Source: Bacillus subtilis (lineage in GTDB: Bacteria; Bacillota; Bacilli; Bacillales; Bacillaceae_C). Taken from it: a stretch of 64,000 bases of DNA. Numbering within the stretch: the stretch's first letter is position 1; each line of letters begins with the position of its first letter. Position numbers and translations under genes: made by a program. The notes under the pieces are model-generated. The model did not search any database. It was given only the letters and a program-made list of their open reading frames with translations, and was not told the DNA's origin. Shown piece by piece: positions 62,282 to 64,000 of the stretch. The stretch is taken from positions 25,264 through 89,263 of the forward strand of contig NZ_VTQV01000013.1 in the NCBI RefSeq assembly GCF_008764245.1. The letters run 5' to 3'.

Positions 62282-62395
62282 ATTTCAGGGACATAGAGCT
62301 CTCCTATCTACCCTGATTCTGGATTTCTACTGGATTTCGGGGACATAGAGATCTCCTATCTACCCTGATTCTGGATTTCTAGGTCATAGGACTTA
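62282..62395. repeat. 52-bp intergenic tandem repeat (about 2 copies)
   Basis: ATTTC-GGGACATAGAG units start at 62282 and 62334, 52 bases apart, each followed by TCTCCTATCTACCCTGATTC and TGGATTTCT. It shares the GGATTTCGGG opening and the exact 52-base period with the repeat at 48750, though the rest differs. It lies between convergent serA and the HAD gene. Confidence 0.8.
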
Positions 62396-62470
62396 AATCA
62401 GCCCCGAAGTTTTACTAATCTTTCTCCCAGATCTTTTTCCTGAACACTGTCCACAAGAGTTTCATAGTGT

Positions 62471-63616
62471 TTATTTTTCAACCATCGACAGTACGAGTTC
62501 TTTCACACCTAGTACATTGTCGAGAATATAATCAGCTTCATATTCTTCGAATTGCTTTCTAGCCTTCTCTCCTGACAATCCGGTTAATACGGCGGCAAAG
62601 CGACAGCCCATTGTTCTAGCTGCTAATAAATCAGCCAAGGAATCTCCTACGATCAATGTTTCTTTTCCGTTTTTGATTGGGAAGGCAGTCTCAAGACATT
62701 CGGGAATTGATTTCTGTTTGCTAGACAAGGCCCACACATATGTAAAGGGATGGGGTTTAGATAAACCCTTGTGGTTTTGAGTCACTTTTTCCGCCGCTAG
62801 CACGTCATCAGCCGTCACAATATTATTCGGATCGAAATGCTCGAACCACCCTAAATGTTGAAAGGGCTCGACTGTTTCCAACTCCGGACGCCCAGTGCCA
62901 ATTCCTATCTGTACACCAGCTTCTTTCAGAGATTCAAACATAGCCGCAATCGCTTCTGGTTTAGCCAAGACCTTTTCATCGGATAAAAATCCTTTTTTCC
63001 CTGGTTGCACAGAAGGACGTCCTGTTGATTGAAAAACATATTGATCGCCCACATACCATTCTTGTGAAATAAGTTCACAGGTTGACCACAGTTCACCCTG
63101 CTCTCCGAAAACTGTATGATCGACTCCTAGTTTTTCTTGAGCAAGTTGATTCAAATGCGTGAACAAACCCGCTTTAGAGGCATCAGCACCTTGGAAATCG
63201 TCAAGAAAGCTCTCAAAATCGAAAAAACAATTGGTTTCCGCAAGAGTCTCTTTCATTTCTAATAAAATCTCACGATTGATTTCATGGGTAACCCAATGAG
63301 TGATTCGTTCACTCTCTGTTTCTTTTATTTGTTCTAAAAGCGTGATAATCTGATAAGCTGCTGTTAAATAAATCATATCCCAGTTGGCATTTAACCCACA
63401 TGATTTTAAAAATGTAAGGACTTTATCTTGAACGAAGACACGAGCACGAATTTCATCGATTTCATCATCGGTATAGTAGGTTTTAAATTCGTTTGGAGAT
63501 AATCCTAAATATTGCTCACTACATAAAACCTCCCAAACGGTTAATGCCGATGCATCAAAATAACGTTCCTCACTTAACAAAACGCCATCTACATCAAATA
63601 AGACTGTTTTTATCAT
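62471..63616 (-). CDS. HAD-superfamily hydrolase with large insertion
   Basis: 381 residues, much longer than ordinary HAD phosphatases. Motif I TVLFDVDGVLLSEE (Asp8) stands at the N-terminus, and the rest of the core is far away: motif II IGIGTGRPELETV (about 246), motif III Lys in LSKPHPFTYVWAL (about 297), motif IV TLIVGDSLADLLAA (about 328). The 230-residue insertion between motifs I and II is mostly helical (cap domain) and carries no motif I know. I see no clear substrate. Stands alone, with the HTH gene 45 bases upstream. Confidence 0.82.
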   Translation of the reverse strand: MIKTVLFDVDGVLLSEERYFDASALTVWEVLCSEQYLGLSPNEFKTYYTDDEIDEIRARVFVQDKVLTFLKSCGLNANWDMIYLTAAYQIITLLEQIKETESERITHWVTHEINREILLEMKETLAETNCFFDFESFLDDFQGADASKAGLFTHLNQLAQEKLGVDHTVFGEQGELWSTCELISQEWYVGDQYVFQSTGRPSVQPGKKGFLSDEKVLAKPEAIAAMFESLKEAGVQIGIGTGRPELETVEPFQHLGWFEHFDPNNIVTADDVLAAEKVTQNHKGLSKPHPFTYVWALSSKQKSIPECLETAFPIKNGKETLIVGDSLADLLAARTMGCRFAAVLTGLSGEKARKQFEEYEADYILDNVLGVKELVLSMVEK

Positions 63617-63661
63617 ATCGCCTCTCCTTAACGCTACTTTCTTATCACTATTTTTTAAAAA

Positions 63662-63892
63662 TTAATCTTCGTCTTTTGCATCCCAGTCTTCTGGAATCGG
63701 TTCTGCTAACCATTCTGCTAACATCATTTTATACTTTTCCATTTGGTCTAAATGGGTATCAAATTGATCTTTGTAAATTAAATATTGCTCCCCATCGTGT
63801 AATGCACGTATTTTTTGCCTGAGTATCAATTTTTCAATTATTTTCGGGCTAACTTGCAAATACTCTGCTGTTTCCTCTATCGTCATATACAA
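63662..63892 (-). CDS. Excisionase-family helix-turn-helix protein
   Basis: 76 residues. MYMTIEETAEYLQVSPKIIEKLI is the N-terminal winged/MerR-like HTH of the excisionase (Xis) family: MTIEETAEYL, a turn, SPKIIEKLILRQKI then the wing (YLIYKDQFD). The C-terminal third is an acidic, Trp-containing tail. It lies upstream of the HAD gene in the same direction (45 bases) and 50 bases from the presumed intron end at the window edge. Proteins of this kind in chromosomes are often stand-alone regulators, so no prophage is implied. Confidence 0.75.
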   Translation of the reverse strand: MYMTIEETAEYLQVSPKIIEKLILRQKIRALHDGEQYLIYKDQFDTHLDQMEKYKMMLAEWLAEPIPEDWDAKDED

Positions 63893-63939
63893 ACTACATC
63901 GCGCTCCCCTACATAAAAGTTATGTACAGCTATGGATAA

Positions 63940-64000
63940 ATCGAGTAGGGGGCTAATCATTAGTTGATTAGCCGACCTCTCACACCACCGTACGTACGGA
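63940..64000 (-). mobile_element. 3' end of a probable group II intron (domains V-VI), truncated by the window
   Basis: On the minus strand the edge reads TCCGTACGTACGGTGGTGTG, then AGAGGTCGGCTAATCA, a small hairpin (GGCTAATCA/TGATTAGCC) and CCCCTACTCGAT. A GTACGGT-type domain V 3' half, a domain VI hairpin and a CTACTCGAT end are what bacterial group II introns with LtrA-type maturases show at their 3' end. The maturase gene would lie outside the window. The call is by pattern only. Confidence 0.55.

Noticed and set aside
63662..63892. Prophage or integrative element implied by an excisionase-like protein
   Set aside because: No integrase, att-like repeats or phage genes in the window; such HTH proteins also occur as isolated chromosomal genes.

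Overview
The window is a chromosomal segment from a low-GC, endospore-forming member of the Bacillaceae. This rests on close similarity of most proteins to Bacillus subtilis families (NsrR, AmpS, YkhA, MreBH, YuaF/FloT, YkaA/Pit, YfmL, YhcW), on spore-type genes (a CotD-like coat protein and a YjcZ-family peptide), on strong AGGAGG ribosome-binding sites, and on typical Bacillus control elements (a sigma-W promoter, a preQ1-I riboswitch, a T-box, an NsrR operator, cre-like sites). I cannot name the genus.

Layout. 1-913: hmp (5' part only) and nsrR, divergent around a palindromic NsrR operator. 1.1-4.4 kb: ampS, ykhA, mreBH. 4.5-6.8 kb: the floT/yuaF flotillin-NfeD pair behind a sigma-W promoter. 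6.9-7.7 kb: queF with its own promoter, preQ1 riboswitch and terminator. 7.7-13.3 kb: a beta-carbonic anhydrase, several very small genes (two coupled basic proteins, membrane peptides, an Arg/Glu-rich protein, CotD-like and YjcZ), tRNA-Arg(CCU), ykaA-pit, an orphan tatA and a candidate ncRNA. 13.3-18.0 kb: an operon of DEAD-box helicase, HAD phosphatase, pabB, pabA and pabC. 18.1-19.1 kb: a soluble chemoreceptor. 19.2-25.2 kb: the histidine operon hisZ-G-D-B-A-F-I, in which hisH is missing and a dispersed repeat lies where it should be.

25.3-44.7 kb is the main accessory region. It holds an orphan sugar-type binding lipoprotein and a GntR/LacI regulator with catabolite-type sites, a type I toxin-antitoxin locus, a two-component system with a membrane protein, and an eight-gene operon of about 12.4 kb. 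The operon encodes an MsmX-like ATPase, a 993-residue binding protein with two N-terminal beta-sandwich modules, two complete permease pairs, an NHL-propeller/TPR/Yip1 membrane protein and a secreted DUF5696-like protein. It looks like a complex-glycan import and processing system and is the best candidate for something undescribed. 44.8-48.7 kb: a Ytr-type ABC operon with its GntR repressor and operator.

48.7-64.0 kb: a 52-bp tandem repeat, hom-thrC-thrB, a polysaccharide deacetylase with a coiled-coil protein, an FtsH paralogue, a TPR protein coupled to mgsA, an oxidoreductase, serA behind a T-box, a large HAD protein, an excisionase-like HTH protein, and what looks like the 3' end of a group II intron at the right edge.

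A dispersed intergenic repeat recurs about ten times. Several copies sit inside regulatory leaders (queF, serA) or operons (his). Coordinates of short sites were counted by hand and may be off by a base or two.
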